A stretch of DNA of 64,000 nucleotides from Leptospira wolbachii serovar Codice str. CDC (GCF_000332515.2 NZ_AOGZ02000014.1:496001-560000), one strand, 5' to 3'. Shown: positions 36,563-47,219, counted from the first letter of the stretch. Numbers and translations are program-made. The notes: a model not told the origin generated them from the sequence alone.

Positions 36563-39288
36563 ACTCTTTCCCCTTCTACTACCTTTGGTAAATACACTCT
36601 GAATTCGGTTCCATGATCATCTGACGAGAATTCGATTGTGCCCTTCATTTTTTCTACGATTTGTTTACAAATGTCAAGCCCAAGCCCAATCCCTTCTCCA
36701 TGTTTTTTTGTAGTAAAAAAAGGTAAAAAGATCTTATCGCGAATTTCGGGCGCAATTCCTTTTCCAGAATCCAAAATGGATGTTATGACAGATTTCGCAT
36801 CCGATGTCACGGAAATTTTTAATTTTCCGCGATACTCCATGGCTTGTAATGCATTGTTGATAATATTGATCCAAACTTGATTGAGTTTATCTCTTTCCGC
36901 CAAACAATAATCAGATGTGGAATAGAATTTTATAATTTCAACATCGTTTTTTATTTTTGCCTGATACAATGTTAGAATTGAATCTATTTCCGTAGGAATG
37001 TGAACATTTTGAAACTTTGTTTCCGTTTCTAACCGATCGGTATGTAGATAATGTTTGAGGGCGTTGATTACATGCGATGCTTTTTCTGTTGCCGTTTGAA
37101 CCACATACACCAAACGGTATAAACTACCTAGAATCAGAACATTTTGTAAAATAATTCCAGACCTTGGTTTCTTTAAAACGTTAAGAAGTGGTTCATCCAA
37201 TTGTAAGATCCCTAGTGAAGTTAGATCTTCCATTATCTCTTCTGGATTTTCAATTTGATGCGAATTCAAAATTCCTAATCGTTCTTTTTTCTCTGCTCGG
37301 TTGAGTAGTCCCGAATTACGTGATCCAAAAGATACACTTAAATGTAGTAAGTATCGGAAGTCTTCCCTTTCTGAAAGATTCAACGATTCTAAAAACAATG
37401 GTAAGTCAGTGATATCATTTTTTAAAATCTCAGACATGGCGCGGACACTAGAGGTAATGGCTCCAAGCGGAGTGTTGAGCTCATGAGTAATCCCAGCAGC
37501 AAATTGCCCGAGAGCTGCTAATTTTTCGCTCATCAAAAGCTGTGTTTGTGTATTGTGTAAATCGATAAGGATTTTTTCCTTTGTCTCTATCATCTCTACA
37601 AGACTACGATTGCTTTCAATTAAAGCCTCCGTCCTTTGTCCAATTTTTTCTTCCAAATTGGAATTGGTCTCCATCACCAGACGTTGGCTTTCTTCCACAC
37701 GCTCAAAACTTTGTTTGAGTTCCGAGGACATAAAACGAAATGCCTCCGATAGATCTTTGAGTTCTGCAATCATGCTTTCATCAACGGGATAATTCCAATC
37801 TCCCCTCGCAAGAGATTTCGATGCTTTTGCAAAAGAAAGAACAGGTCTTGTCACAAACTCAGCCATCACAGCTGCCAGAATTAAACTAAGGAGGATGGCC
37901 CACGCAAAAACCATGGCAGATTTACTATTTCCAGTAATGACTCCACTCAAATAAAAAGAGTAAGGAAACAATGTGATTAGATAGGTTTTTTCTTTTAAAT
38001 TAGGATGAGTGTAGATGGTGACCATGGCATTCCAGTTCTCTCGGGAAAGTGGTTTTTTGGTCACTACTGCAAAACTAAATCGTTTTTCAGAAGTATTAAT
38101 TTCGTTTCCCAGTTTCTTTAGCTCTACTCGAACAATTTCGAGTAATCTCGATTTTCCAGTCTCCGAAGAAAGAGATGCTAATGGATACAAATGTTCATCG
38201 AGCAAAAATGCTCGGCCTTGTGCATTGACTTTGGAATCATCTAAAACTTTTCCTAAACTACTGTCATCACTGACCTCTTTGTTAGTCGAAGGACCTAAAG
38301 ATAAATACCGATCCAAACTAAGGCCAATATTCTTTGACCATTGTCTGTGTAAGACCTCTACCATTTGAAAGGCAGATTCTTCTGCATTTTTAAGAGTTAT
38401 ATAAGCAGTAAAACCGACTAGAACCAAAACCAAACAAACAAAAGGTGTAACAATGAATAACTGCAATGAAATTCCCGACCTTAGATCCGACTCAGTTTGA
38501 AAAGGATCCATCTTTGGTCCCGACTTCCAGATAATTTGAGGATCGGAAAGAGTGACTTCTTTGACTTGGCCCGGAACTTCTGCCCAAAACAATCCAAACC
38601 TTCTAACAACAGGGAAAGTGACTAACATCACAAACGGGGCCAAAATCCAAGTAATGCCTGTAGTGAAAAGAAGAGCTGAACTTATAGTGTGGTAGGAAAT
38701 TTCAGCTCCAAATTGTTCCGAACATAAATAACCCCATAAAAATGGTTCGAGAAATAAAAAGAGTAGGACAAATAAAAAATAATAAACCCAAATTCGAAAC
38801 TTACGAAAGTCAGGTGACTTTCCAATCATTTGGTATGATAGCCAAAATAAACTTGGGTTGATAAAGTAACCGGGTAACCAGTCCCAGAGAAATTCTGGTG
38901 GCACACCCTCAATCAAATCAGAAAGGCCATAAGCAAAAGGAACTGCTAGTAAGGCAGGGTATCCGAAAAAATTCAAACAGAGGAAAACAGAAAGGTCCTT
39001 TAGGCTTTCGAGAGTTTGGGCCCCGGGGATCAGGACAATAGAACTTCCTAAATATCCAGTGAGAAAGATAGTAACAAAGGTGATGAGAAACCAATAAAAA
39101 CTCGTGAGGTTCCAATTCCAGACCTCTCTAGAAATTCGAAAGGTTTTTCCATTCCGGAAGGTAAAACCAGTAAAGGCGAATACAGAAATGATAGAACCGA
39201 GTAAAAAAGAGAACCGGCCCCATACCTCCAAAATAGGCAATGGGATGTTTGAAATAACAAGTTCGATCCAAACAATAATCTCAACCAT
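36559..39288 (-). CDS. Large membrane sensor histidine kinase
   Basis: 909 residues. The N-terminal 240 residues hold about six to seven membrane helices. A further helix near 275-300 is followed by an extracytoplasmic sensor region to about 450, another helix (about 452-475), a HAMP domain (about 475-530) and a coiled coil. The H-box is [15 protein letters not shown] with His602. The ATPase has [12 protein letters not shown] (N-box), [10 protein letters not shown] (G1) and [16 protein letters not shown] (G2). The distance from His602 to the N-box is about 200 residues, roughly 100 more than usual. The extra segment falls between the two helices of the dimerisation hairpin (approximately 625-720). 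It is paired with the receiver-only protein downstream. Confidence 0.9.
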   Translation of the reverse strand: MVEIIVWIELVISNIPLPILEVWGRFSFLLGSIISVFAFTGFTFRNGKTFRISREVWNWNLTSFYWFLITFVTIFLTGYLGSSIVLIPGAQTLESLKDLSVFLCLNFFGYPALLAVPFAYGLSDLIEGVPPEFLWDWLPGYFINPSLFWLSYQMIGKSPDFRKFRIWVYYFLFVLLFLFLEPFLWGYLCSEQFGAEISYHTISSALLFTTGITWILAPFVMLVTFPVVRRFGLFWAEVPGQVKEVTLSDPQIIWKSGPKMDPFQTESDLRSGISLQLFIVTPFVCLVLVLVGFTAYITLKNAEESAFQMVEVLHRQWSKNIGLSLDRYLSLGPSTNKEVSDDSSLGKVLDDSKVNAQGRAFLLDEHLYPLASLSSETGKSRLLEIVRVELKKLGNEINTSEKRFSFAVVTKKPLSRENWNAMVTIYTHPNLKEKTYLITLFPYSFYLSGVITGNSKSAMVFAWAILLSLILAAVMAEFVTRPVLSFAKASKSLARGDWNYPVDESMIAELKDLSEAFRFMSSELKQSFERVEESQRLVMETNSNLEEKIGQRTEALIESNRSLVEMIETKEKILIDLHNTQTQLLMSEKLAALGQFAAGITHELNTPLGAITSSVRAMSEILKNDITDLPLFLESLNLSEREDFRYLLHLSVSFGSRNSGLLNRAEKKERLGILNSHQIENPEEIMEDLTSLGILQLDEPLLNVLKKPRSGIILQNVLILGSLYRLVYVVQTATEKASHVINALKHYLHTDRLETETKFQNVHIPTEIDSILTLYQAKIKNDVEIIKFYSTSDYCLAERDKLNQVWINIINNALQAMEYRGKLKISVTSDAKSVITSILDSGKGIAPEIRDKIFLPFFTTKKHGEGIGLGLDICKQIVEKMKGTIEFSSDDHGTEFRVYLPKVVEGERV

Positions 39289-39308
39289 AGCCCATGAATG
39301 GTATCGAA

Positions 39309-40385
39309 CTATGGTTCTAAGTAAAGCAAAAACTTTTTTACCTTAGACGCAAGGGAGGAGGGAAATTCAGAATCCAAAGTGGAGAGAGTGACCCACTTAC
39401 TTTCTACAGCAAATTCCTTAGCCAGAGTTTCGACTCGGGACTTCTCTTCTAATTGAGAAGTGAGAACGGAAAAATTCATTTTGTGATGAGTGATCGTATG
39501 TTTGAACTGCCCGATCGTTTTTGGATCTGGGCCCAACAAAGATTTTCTTAAGGCTAAAAATAAGGAGGTGGGTTCATACGCTTCGGCAGGAATTTCTCCA
39601 GTAAATCCATAAGGTAGATGGAACATTTCTTTCAAAAAACGCATCTTAGGTTCTCGCACAAGAAGGATGTCTTTCTTGTAGAAAAATACTAAAATCTCAG
39701 CTGTGAGTTGGATTTGTTTTTTGTCCTTTACTCTCAGCGGAATCTCGGAGGTCATTTGGTGGATTCTTGCAAAACAAGAATCGGTCAGAGGACATAACAA
39801 ACACTTAGGTGACTCTGGGAGACAAATTGTGGACCCAAGTTCCATCACTGCTTGGTTGTGGTCTCCGGGATGATCTAAGTTTAAAAAACCATCAGCTAAT
39901 TTTTGTAAGTCGATGTCGGCTTTTGAGGTTAAAATATTCTCTGAGTATCCATAATAACGAGATAAAACTCGTTTTACGTTCCCATCCAAAACAGCAAGAG
40001 GCAGATCATAAGCGATGGAGAGAACAGCCCTTGCTGTATAATTTCCAATTCCTGGAAGTTTCAAAACAGAGGTCAGATCTTTTGGAAAAGATCCGTTGTA
40101 ATTTTGAACTAAAAAAATGGCGGCCTTTCTTAGATTGCGAGCCCGGCTATAATAACCGAGTCCTTTCCAATGGGCAAGCACCTCCGCCTCTTCTGCGGAA
40201 GCTAAAGATTCTGGAGTGGGAAATCGTTTGATAAACGATTCATACAAAGGAAGCATTGCGTTAACGCGAGTTTGCTGAAGCATCACTTCGGAAACCCAGA
40301 TAGGGTAGGCTTGTTTTTTCTTTCGAAACGGGAGGTCCCTTTTATGAATTTGGTACCAGTCGTGTAGTTTTTTTTGAGGTATCAA
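39309..40385 (-). CDS. mutY: A/G-specific adenine glycosylase
   Basis: Base-excision repair enzyme removing adenine mispaired with 8-oxoguanine. It has 358 residues. The catalytic Glu is E33 (SEVMLQQTRV), the helix-hairpin-helix LPGIGNYTARA is at about 110-120, and the catalytic Asp is D134 (VLDGNVKRVLSR). The [4Fe-4S] ligands C188, C195, C198 and C204 keep the C-x6-C-x2-C-x5-C spacing. The C-terminal NUDIX-like domain that reads 8-oxoG is present (about 225-358). It overlaps the upstream small unknown gene by 4 nt. Confidence 0.95.
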   Translation of the reverse strand: MIPQKKLHDWYQIHKRDLPFRKKKQAYPIWVSEVMLQQTRVNAMLPLYESFIKRFPTPESLASAEEAEVLAHWKGLGYYSRARNLRKAAIFLVQNYNGSFPKDLTSVLKLPGIGNYTARAVLSIAYDLPLAVLDGNVKRVLSRYYGYSENILTSKADIDLQKLADGFLNLDHPGDHNQAVMELGSTICLPESPKCLLCPLTDSCFARIHQMTSEIPLRVKDKKQIQLTAEILVFFYKKDILLVREPKMRFLKEMFHLPYGFTGEIPAEAYEPTSLFLALRKSLLGPDPKTIGQFKHTITHHKMNFSVLTSQLEEKSRVETLAKEFAVESKWVTLSTLDSEFPSSLASKVKKFLLYLEP

Positions 40386-40666
40386 GTTTCCGAGTCTTGT
40401 ATGCTGTAACGAAGGTAAGTATTACAACTCCCCTCTTCCGTATACCTTACAAGGTCGTAGTCCAAACGAGTGGATCGGAAGAATCTGGAATGTGCTAATC
40501 TTTCTCGAATTTCTTGGCGTATATGGTCCCTAGCTTCTTGGCGTTTGTCATAATAAGCTGGAGCTAGGATTTCACTTTTATAGGATAAACTTCCCTCACG
40601 GTAAATTGCCACCGTGACCTGCACCCGGTATTTTCGCTGTAATCCTTGTTTTACTTCAGTATTCAT
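40382..40666 (-). CDS. Small conserved-looking protein of unknown function
   Basis: 94 residues, soluble and charged. I do not recognise a family. The pattern is alternating strands and one amphipathic helix (YDKRQEARDHIRQEIRERL), with Arg- and Tyr-rich segments that could suit nucleic acid binding, though this is weak. It starts the minus-strand operon that runs through mutY and the histidine kinase, overlapping mutY by 4 nt (ATGA). The overlap and consistent frame support a real gene. The 139-nt gap upstream, shared with ispG, should hold the divergent promoters. Confidence 0.65.
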   Translation of the reverse strand: MNTEVKQGLQRKYRVQVTVAIYREGSLSYKSEILAPAYYDKRQEARDHIRQEIRERLAHSRFFRSTRLDYDLVRYTEEGSCNTYLRYSIQDSET

Positions 40667-40805
40667 CGTATCTAAAAACCAGGTGTTCTTCCTAAATAGA
40701 TTTTCGGTCCCTGGAGGATGGAAATTGAAACCATCAGATTTTTTTCATACTGCTTGCCCAAAAATTCGAATTTAATTTTCTAGATAATGAGAACATAAGA
40801 TTCAA

Positions 40806-42857
40806 ATGAGCACCAAATATAACGAATCGCCATTTTACTACAAAAGACGTCCTACACGCGAAGTGATGGTGGGTGGTGTGGGAATTGGAGGAAAAAATCC
40901 AATTCGGATCCAATCCATGATCACATCTAACACAAGAGATACGGATGCGAGTATCCAACAAATTGCCGATTTAGAAAAAGCTGGTTCAGAAATCGTTCGC
41001 CTAACAGTACCAAGCCAAGCTGATGCAGATAATTTACCAAACATTCGCAAACGAATGAAAGAACTGGGACTCACCGTTCCCTTAGTGGCAGATATCCATT
41101 TCACTCCACAAGTTGCACTAAAGTGCGTAGAATGGGTGGAAAAGGTAAGAATCAATCCAGGCAATTTTGCAGACAAAAAAAAATTTGAAATCATCGAATA
41201 TACTGATAAAGACTATAACGAAGAGTTAGAAAGAATCGAAGAAGTATTCACACCCCTTGTCCTTCGTTCCAAAGAATTGGGTGTCGCCATGCGGATTGGA
41301 ACCAATCACGGAAGCCTATCCGATAGAATTATGAACCGGTTTGGGGACACACCTCTCGGAATGGTAGAATCGGCCTTAGAGTTCATTCGTATTGCGGAAA
41401 GAAATTCTTACAAAGATATAGTCGTTTCCATGAAAGCCTCCAATCCACAAGTTATGATCCAAGCCTATCGTATGTTAGTTTCTAGGTTTTATGATTTGGG
41501 GATGGACTATCCTTTACACTTAGGAGTCACAGAGGCCGGGGATGGGAAAGATGGAAGGATCAAATCCGCCATAGGCATTGGAAGTTTACTGGAAGATGGA
41601 CTTGGTGATACCATTCGTGTCTCCCTTACAGAAGATGCGGTATTTGAAATCCCTGTCGCGAAGGAACTTGTGCGTAAATACAATGAATCCTTTCGAAAGG
41701 AAATGGAATCTTCACAGAAAGCGGATACCGCCACTTCGCAAACAAATCCAACGCAAAGTCGGGAAACGATTTATACAGAATTTCGTGACCCTTTCCAATA
41801 CTCTAGATTCTATTCCAAAGAATTAAACCTAGGTGAGACAAAACTTGGAGACACAGCTCCCGTTCGAATCGAAATCTGTTTTCCTTTTTTTGGATCGGAA
41901 TCAGCAGAGGAAGTTTTAAATCTCATCCAAAGAGAAACCAAATCAGGCCGGATTCCAGAAATGCTCCACTTTGCGATTAGTTCTGAATTGGATCTAATTT
42001 CTCTGGGAACCATGGTTCGTCGCGGTTCGTTTCCCTTACCCGTTTCGGTGGAACTGTCACAGGAACTTACCTACCAATATGATAGTTTGGCAGAAGACCT
42101 CTACCGAGTGCAAAAGTGGGTTATAAATCCCAATCTATTTTTCCAAGAATCAGAAGAATCCTGGGATGACCTTTTGGATTTTGTGACTCGTTATGCCAAA
42201 GACAAACGTTGTATTGAATGGAGTATCGATGCTAAAGATATCCACCTAACAGAAAAAATTGTTAAAGAATCCAAAAAAAGAAAAATAGAAAACCTACTCT
42301 TTTCTGTCAAAAATGGAGACTTACTTACAGTTCGAAAACTGGCTTATCATTTAAGAGAATCAGACTATCCCATCGCCCTTATCACTCAATCAAAAGAGAA
42401 AGAACAACTCCTCTACGAATCTTCCATCAAAGTGGGAGGAAGTCTCTTGGATGGAATCGGGGATCTGATTCGTTTGTCTTACGGAGACGGGGAACCAGAA
42501 GAATCCCTTACTTTAAGTTTTGATATTCTACAAGCCACACGACTTCGCCTAACAAAAACAGAATATATATCTTGTCCCTCTTGTGGTCGCACTATGTTTG
42601 ATTTACAGTCCACGACTGCGATGATCAAAAAGAGGACGGGGCATCTGAAAGGTGTAAAGATTGCGGTTATGGGTTGTATTGTGAATGGCCCGGGAGAGAT
42701 GGCAGATGCTGATTTTGGGTATGTCGGTGCCGGAATTGGTAAGGTTCACCTCTACAAAGGGAAAGAAATTGTAAAAAAAGGTGTATCGGAAGAGGAAGCG
42801 GCAGACCAACTCATTGATCTCATTCGCGAAAATGGGATGTGGAACGATCCAGAATAA
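40806..42857 (+). CDS. ispG: 4-hydroxy-3-methylbut-2-en-1-yl diphosphate synthase, long form
   Basis: [4Fe-4S] enzyme converting methylerythritol cyclodiphosphate to HMBPP in the non-mevalonate isoprenoid pathway. The N-terminal TIM barrel (about 1-290) carries [26 protein letters not shown] and RINPGNF. The C-terminal reductase-like domain carries the cluster ligands C590, C593 ([10 protein letters not shown]) and C624 ([17 protein letters not shown]). With 683 residues it is far longer than the roughly 370-residue E. coli form; the added stretch between the domains (about 310-570) corresponds to the extra domain of plant, chlamydial and Bacteroidetes enzymes. It is the first gene on the plus strand here, divergent from the mutY operon. 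Confidence 0.95.
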   Translation: MSTKYNESPFYYKRRPTREVMVGGVGIGGKNPIRIQSMITSNTRDTDASIQQIADLEKAGSEIVRLTVPSQADADNLPNIRKRMKELGLTVPLVADIHFTPQVALKCVEWVEKVRINPGNFADKKKFEIIEYTDKDYNEELERIEEVFTPLVLRSKELGVAMRIGTNHGSLSDRIMNRFGDTPLGMVESALEFIRIAERNSYKDIVVSMKASNPQVMIQAYRMLVSRFYDLGMDYPLHLGVTEAGDGKDGRIKSAIGIGSLLEDGLGDTIRVSLTEDAVFEIPVAKELVRKYNESFRKEMESSQKADTATSQTNPTQSRETIYTEFRDPFQYSRFYSKELNLGETKLGDTAPVRIEICFPFFGSESAEEVLNLIQRETKSGRIPEMLHFAISSELDLISLGTMVRRGSFPLPVSVELSQELTYQYDSLAEDLYRVQKWVINPNLFFQESEESWDDLLDFVTRYAKDKRCIEWSIDAKDIHLTEKIVKESKKRKIENLLFSVKNGDLLTVRKLAYHLRESDYPIALITQSKEKEQLLYESSIKVGGSLLDGIGDLIRLSYGDGEPEESLTLSFDILQATRLRLTKTEYISCPSCGRTMFDLQSTTAMIKKRTGHLKGVKIAVMGCIVNGPGEMADADFGYVGAGIGKVHLYKGKEIVKKGVSEEEAADQLIDLIRENGMWNDPE

Positions 42858-42899
42858 AAAGTAGTTCCCCTCTGTCCATGGATGTGAACCATTTCCACC

Positions 42900-44585
42900 G
42901 TGGAAGAAAAAGAAACTAAAGAAATCCTCTCAAGGATTCAATCTATGGAGAGGGAACTTTCTTTTCTAAAAGAAAGAGTCCTTTCCCTCGTTAGTCCCCA
43001 AACGCCGAAACAGGCAACTCCGCCTGTTTCCAAACCGGTTCCAGTAGAATACCACCAAACGGAAGTTCCATTAAATGATGGACCGAATTGGTTTGTCCAA
43101 TGGATCGGTGAAAATTTATTTGTAAAACTCGGAGTGCTCTCACTTCTACTCGCATCTATATGGTTTTTCTATTTAGCCATTGAAGAGTATTGGATCAATG
43201 AATCCGTTCGGATTTGGATTGGACTTGTTTCTGCCATTCCCGCCCTTCTCTACGGATACCGGGTTAGAAACACAAGACCTTATCTTTCTCCAAGCCTTTT
43301 GGGCCTCGGGATTGCTGTGCTCTTTTCCGCATACTATTCTGGGTATTTATGGTATGACCTGTATTCTACAGAAACCTGTTTTGTGGGCCTACTCATCCTC
43401 AGTTTGACTGCGGTGGCCATTGCCCATGCAGAGAAAAGTGAAGTGTTATTTGGATTTGCCTCTCTTGGTGCTTTTTTAGTCCCCATCCTCCTTTCTACGG
43501 GCCAGAACTCTTATCCATTTCTTTTCACATACTTACTTTTATGGAATGTTCTATTCTTTTGGGTAAGAAAAGATACAGGTTGGAAGGTAATCCCCCTACT
43601 CCTCCTTGCGGCAAACCACCTAATCTTTGTTGGCTGGGCAGATGACAACTTGGTAGATGCGAAACCATTTTTCCCAATAGCTTTCCAAATGGGTGTTTTT
43701 GTTCTGTTTTTACTTCGAGAATTTCAGACACTAGAAACAACTAAGTCTAAGGAACCAATCCTAACTCTAGTTTCCATTGGGTTTACCTTGGGTCTCGGAT
43801 TTGTTCAATCCTTTTGGGCTTTCTCTGTTTTCTATCCAGTCGCAAAACCATTTTTGCTCACACTGTTACTCATTCTATTTTATGGATTGTATGAACGTTC
43901 TCTCAGGCGAAGCAAACTGAGTTTAGAGAAGAAAAAAATCTATGATCTGATTGGTTTATTCGGCCTACCTTTTATCGTTAGTTTGGTCGTGATTGGAACT
44001 ACAGGAAAACTTTTAGCCTTTAGCCTGATCAGTTTCGCTTTTCTTGTGACCATTGCTTCCACCTATTCCAAACAACTTTATATGTATTGGGCGGCCTTCC
44101 CCGTTTGGTTTTTTGCACTGTTTTATATCTTTGCATTCACCTATCGTTCCCAAAACGAAATTCCTTTTCTCAATGGAAGGTTTTTAGTTTTTGCAACTGG
44201 ATCGGTTTATTTGGTACTTTCTTACCTCTATAGCAGAAAGTTTTCTGAGTTTTCAAAAATCTTTTTGTATGCCGCCTACCCATATTGGTTACTTGGAACC
44301 TTTGTTGAAATCTACCTTGGATTTCCAGAAGAGAAGAAGTTATTCCTCTATACACTCAGTTTGATTCTATATGGACTGGTTGCTCTATCAGTCGGATTTG
44401 GTAAAAAAATCCAATCTCTACGTTATGTAGGATTTGGATCTCTTGCCCTAGTCATAATCAAATTCTATCTTTATGATTTCTGGAATTTGAGTTTAGGATA
44501 TCGAATTTTGGCAGGTTTATTCTTAGGTGTGACTCTTATCGTCACAGGAACATTATACAATCATTTCAAAAAGGAAACAAAATGA
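42900..44585 (+). CDS. DUF2339 family multi-pass membrane protein
   Basis: 561 residues from a GTG start. An N-terminal coiled coil (about 1-35) and a Pro-rich linker precede around 14 or more membrane helices. The entry segment WFVQWIGENLFVKLGVLSLLLAS (about 64-86) is the recognisable start of DUF2339 proteins, which are usually longer (800-1000 residues), so this is a compact version. Function unknown; members occur with DUF3999 proteins, as here, and are thought to act in the envelope. The downstream DUF3999 gene overlaps it by 4 nt (ATGA). Confidence 0.8.
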   Translation: MEEKETKEILSRIQSMERELSFLKERVLSLVSPQTPKQATPPVSKPVPVEYHQTEVPLNDGPNWFVQWIGENLFVKLGVLSLLLASIWFFYLAIEEYWINESVRIWIGLVSAIPALLYGYRVRNTRPYLSPSLLGLGIAVLFSAYYSGYLWYDLYSTETCFVGLLILSLTAVAIAHAEKSEVLFGFASLGAFLVPILLSTGQNSYPFLFTYLLLWNVLFFWVRKDTGWKVIPLLLLAANHLIFVGWADDNLVDAKPFFPIAFQMGVFVLFLLREFQTLETTKSKEPILTLVSIGFTLGLGFVQSFWAFSVFYPVAKPFLLTLLLILFYGLYERSLRRSKLSLEKKKIYDLIGLFGLPFIVSLVVIGTTGKLLAFSLISFAFLVTIASTYSKQLYMYWAAFPVWFFALFYIFAFTYRSQNEIPFLNGRFLVFATGSVYLVLSYLYSRKFSEFSKIFLYAAYPYWLLGTFVEIYLGFPEEKKLFLYTLSLILYGLVALSVGFGKKIQSLRYVGFGSLALVIIKFYLYDFWNLSLGYRILAGLFLGVTLIVTGTLYNHFKKETK

Positions 44586-45823
44586 AGCTCAAATACTTAC
44601 TCCCCATTCTATTTTTTATTTCAATCACAACGCAAGTAGTAAGTAGACCACTTGCCGTTCAAAACTTTAAATACAAAAAGGATTTAAAGATTTCAGGAAA
44701 TCTTTCGCCTAACGGAGTTGTAAAACTCATGTTAGATGAAGATATCTACAAACATTCTTTTTATGGGGATCTACGGATCACATACAATGGAGAGATTGTT
44801 CCTTACCATATTCAAAATGCCGAAGAAATTTCCAAAAACACAGAAAAGGTAAAACCAGAACTTCTGTTTTCCAAAAAAGACGATTTGGAAATCTATGTAT
44901 TGGAACTTCCTAAACTACCGGAAGGTATGAATTATACCAAACTTTCTGTATCTAGTGCCTATGACTACGAAACATCCATCACGCTAAAGTTAGGTGATAA
45001 CCCAGACAATTTTTTAGATTCAAAAACAGTTTTTCTCTATAAATATGGAAGCCAATCTTCGGGAGAAATTGACCTAGGCGGCACAAAACACCGCTTTGTG
45101 CGATTGGAAGCAGAGCCAGGTTCTGATTTAAAATTCCCCACTGCACTTCGTGCGAAACAAAACAAAAACTTATACTATGAAAAACCTCACACCGTGCCAA
45201 ACCCGATTCTCGCAGAAAACGATTGTCAGTTTTTATTTCCTAATGAATCACAATCAGCATTTCAAATTTTGAAATTACAATTCGAAGAGGGGAACTGGGA
45301 ACGAAGGATCACTGTTCGCGGAAAAATTGATAAAAAGGAATGGGATACTGTATTCGAAGGGACTGTCAGTCACAACAAATCGGAAGGTGTTTACACGGAA
45401 ATTCCTTTATCTCGGACCATCAATTCTGAATTTGAAATTCTCATTTATGATGGGGAAAATGAAACACTCCACCTAACAAACGTAATCACAGTGCAACCAC
45501 TTGAGGAACTATACTTTTTTGCCAACGGGGACGGGGAAAAAAGCGGATATTCCCTTTACTATGGAAACCCCTACCAATGGCCGGCAAGTTTTGATTCTTA
45601 CTCTTACCCCTCAGGTGACGAAATCAAGAGCGATGATATAAAACTAGGAACTCTACTTCCAGAATCAGAAAATCCTGATTTCGGTTTTAGCATCCTATAC
45701 CCACCAATTTCTGGTTATCTGGCGTCTGGATTCTTTTATTTGGGAGTTGCTGCTTTGTTATTCCTACTTTTTTCGATTCTAAAAACAAAACGTTCTGTTC
45801 TTGCAGAATCTGAATCAAAATAA
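44582..45823 (+). CDS. DUF3999 family exported protein with C-terminal membrane anchor
   Basis: 413 residues: a signal peptide (about 1-22), a large periplasmic region with beta-rich segments (about 25-370) and a C-terminal helix (about 375-400) followed by a short basic tail. Segments such as VYVLELPKLPEGMNYTKLSV and FRLEAEPGSDLKF match DUF3999 in layout. The function is not known; the 4-nt overlap with the DUF2339 gene and the known family pairing suggest one complex. A strong hairpin follows its stop. Confidence 0.75.
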   Translation: MKLKYLLPILFFISITTQVVSRPLAVQNFKYKKDLKISGNLSPNGVVKLMLDEDIYKHSFYGDLRITYNGEIVPYHIQNAEEISKNTEKVKPELLFSKKDDLEIYVLELPKLPEGMNYTKLSVSSAYDYETSITLKLGDNPDNFLDSKTVFLYKYGSQSSGEIDLGGTKHRFVRLEAEPGSDLKFPTALRAKQNKNLYYEKPHTVPNPILAENDCQFLFPNESQSAFQILKLQFEEGNWERRITVRGKIDKKEWDTVFEGTVSHNKSEGVYTEIPLSRTINSEFEILIYDGENETLHLTNVITVQPLEELYFFANGDGEKSGYSLYYGNPYQWPASFDSYSYPSGDEIKSDDIKLGTLLPESENPDFGFSILYPPISGYLASGFFYLGVAALLFLLFSILKTKRSVLAESESK

Positions 45824-45836
45824 AACTCTCTAACGG

Positions 45837-45862
45837 CTCACGAAGAATTTATTCTTCGTGAG
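45837..45862. terminator. Strong bidirectional hairpin
   Basis: CTCACGAAGAA and TTCTTCGTGAG form a perfect 11-bp stem with a 4-nt loop (TTTA). It lies between convergent genes, 14 nt after the DUF3999 stop and 18 nt past the TetR stop. On both sides the flanks are T-rich but interrupted. Confidence 0.8.
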
Positions 45863-45880
45863 AGTAGTAATCTTATTTTC

Positions 45881-46438
45881 CTAATCTTTATTTTGAAATA
45901 ATGTTTTTAAATTCTCCAATCCTTCAAAAAGTGCAGGCCAGTCGGTTTCTTCTGTCGCTTTATTTTTTAAAAACAAAGCTCCTAAAAAAAAAGATAAAAA
46001 AGCCATTCCACTTTTTCCTTTGGCATCACCGGGAAAAAAACGATCCAATGCTCTTCTATAAGAAGCAAAGGAATCCTCAACTAACTCTGCCAGTTCATTG
46101 GATTCACTTAAGTGTCTTTTTACGTCCACAGCCAGTAACATCAGGTTGATAAAATGAGTCTCACGTGCGGCAACAAAGTTCATGATGTCCGTTAATCCAG
46201 AGTGACTTTCTGAAAGTTCTGTAATCTCTTTTGCGTCCATGGCAACGACCTGTTTTACCATGGATTCAAAGAGAATCTCTTTTGTAGGAAAGTAATGGTA
46301 AAGCGTTCCTGTAGAAACTCCCAGTGCACTTGACAACTCACGCATGGAAACCGAAGACACTCCCTTCGCCACAAAGATGGGCATACACTTCGTCAAAAGC
46401 TGTACCCGATATAGATCGTGATCGACTATCTTGGGCAT
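45881..46438 (-). CDS. TetR family transcriptional regulator
   Basis: 185 residues. The N-terminal helix-turn-helix is clear (VSSVSMRELSSALGVSTGTLYHYFPTKEILFESM, residues about 22-55; the recognition helix is TGTLYHYF). The C-terminal ligand-binding domain is all-helical with no recognisable ligand. The next gene is divergent (DUF1499 lipoprotein), so that gene or the regulator itself is the likely target; the 287-nt gap has room for an operator. An imperfect GGTA/TACC dyad lies at about 46471-46492, but I would not call it an operator. Confidence 0.88.
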   Translation of the reverse strand: MPKIVDHDLYRVQLLTKCMPIFVAKGVSSVSMRELSSALGVSTGTLYHYFPTKEILFESMVKQVVAMDAKEITELSESHSGLTDIMNFVAARETHFINLMLLAVDVKRHLSESNELAELVEDSFASYRRALDRFFPGDAKGKSGMAFLSFFLGALFLKNKATEETDWPALFEGLENLKTLFQNKD

Positions 46439-46725
46439 ACAAGGTAACCCTGTTTTATATTGAACGATTGGTATTTATAATTACTTTTACCACGGAATGA
46501 CCATACTATTTTCTTAACTGTGGCCGATTCCCATCTTTTACGTTTTTTCTCCATAAAACCTTGGTCCTTCCCCTAGCCTTAAACACTCTGCTCGTAGCGT
46601 TTAGGGCGAATAGGCATAGATTCGAAGCATTAATGGGAATGTTCAAGCGAGAAAAGGGATTCGATTTTTGTCCCACAAGGAAACGAAAACCGTCCAATAC
46701 AAGGAACTTTAAAGCCAGGTAGCAA

Positions 46726-47175
46726 ATGAATCGAACCATCCATATCCTCTTCGTTACGACCCTCCTCTCGTTGTTTTTTGAATGTACCGGAACAAGGCCT
46801 GACCTGCTTGGAGTCAAATCAGAAAGATTGGCAGATTGCCCACAGACACCCAACTGCATCAGTAGTTTTGCGAGTCCAACTGATAAAGAACACTATAGAA
46901 GTCCAGTTCCGTACAAAAAACCCCTGAAAGATGCTTATTTGGTTTTGAAGGGAAAGTTGGAAGTTTCCTCTCGAACCAAGATCATTCAGGAAAATCCAAA
47001 TTATATTTATGCGGAGTTTACATCACGGATCATGCGTTATGTGGACGATGTGGAATTCTATTTCGATGAGAAAAATAAACTCCTTCACTTCCGATCTGCA
47101 TCCCGATTAGGTAAATCAGATTTAGGTGTGAACAGAAATCGAATCGAGTTGATTCTCAAGGATTTAGAAATCTAA
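46726..47175 (+). CDS. DUF1499 family lipoprotein
   Basis: 149 residues. A signal peptide ends in a lipobox-like LFFEC (Cys about residue 19), so the protein is probably lipid-anchored. The family core is visible: CPQTPNCISSFA (conserved CPxxPNCVSS-type motif), then YAEFTSRIMRYVDDVEFYFD and FRSASRLGKSDLGVNRNRIE. DUF1499 proteins have no known function. It is divergent from the TetR regulator and ends in a small hairpin before carB. Confidence 0.85.
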   Translation: MNRTIHILFVTTLLSLFFECTGTRPDLLGVKSERLADCPQTPNCISSFASPTDKEHYRSPVPYKKPLKDAYLVLKGKLEVSSRTKIIQENPNYIYAEFTSRIMRYVDDVEFYFDEKNKLLHFRSASRLGKSDLGVNRNRIELILKDLEI

Positions 47176-47194
47176 CAGATTAGAAGATCTGTTA
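47173..47194. terminator. Short hairpin between DUF1499 gene and carB
   Basis: TAACAGAT and ATCTGTTA form an 8-bp perfect inverted repeat with a 6-nt loop. It begins on the stop codon of the DUF1499 gene, 26 nt beyond the end of carB. T-rich DNA follows on the plus strand after a short gap. Low GC makes it a modest terminator. Confidence 0.45.
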
Positions 47195-47219
47195 AACTTT
47201 CTAAATCCCATTTTTTAGT

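Noticed and set aside
46506..46859. 117-codon minus-strand frame in the tetR-DUF1499 gap
   Set aside because: More than a third of it is antisense to the DUF1499 lipoprotein gene, it lacks protein-like features and it leaves no room for promoters.
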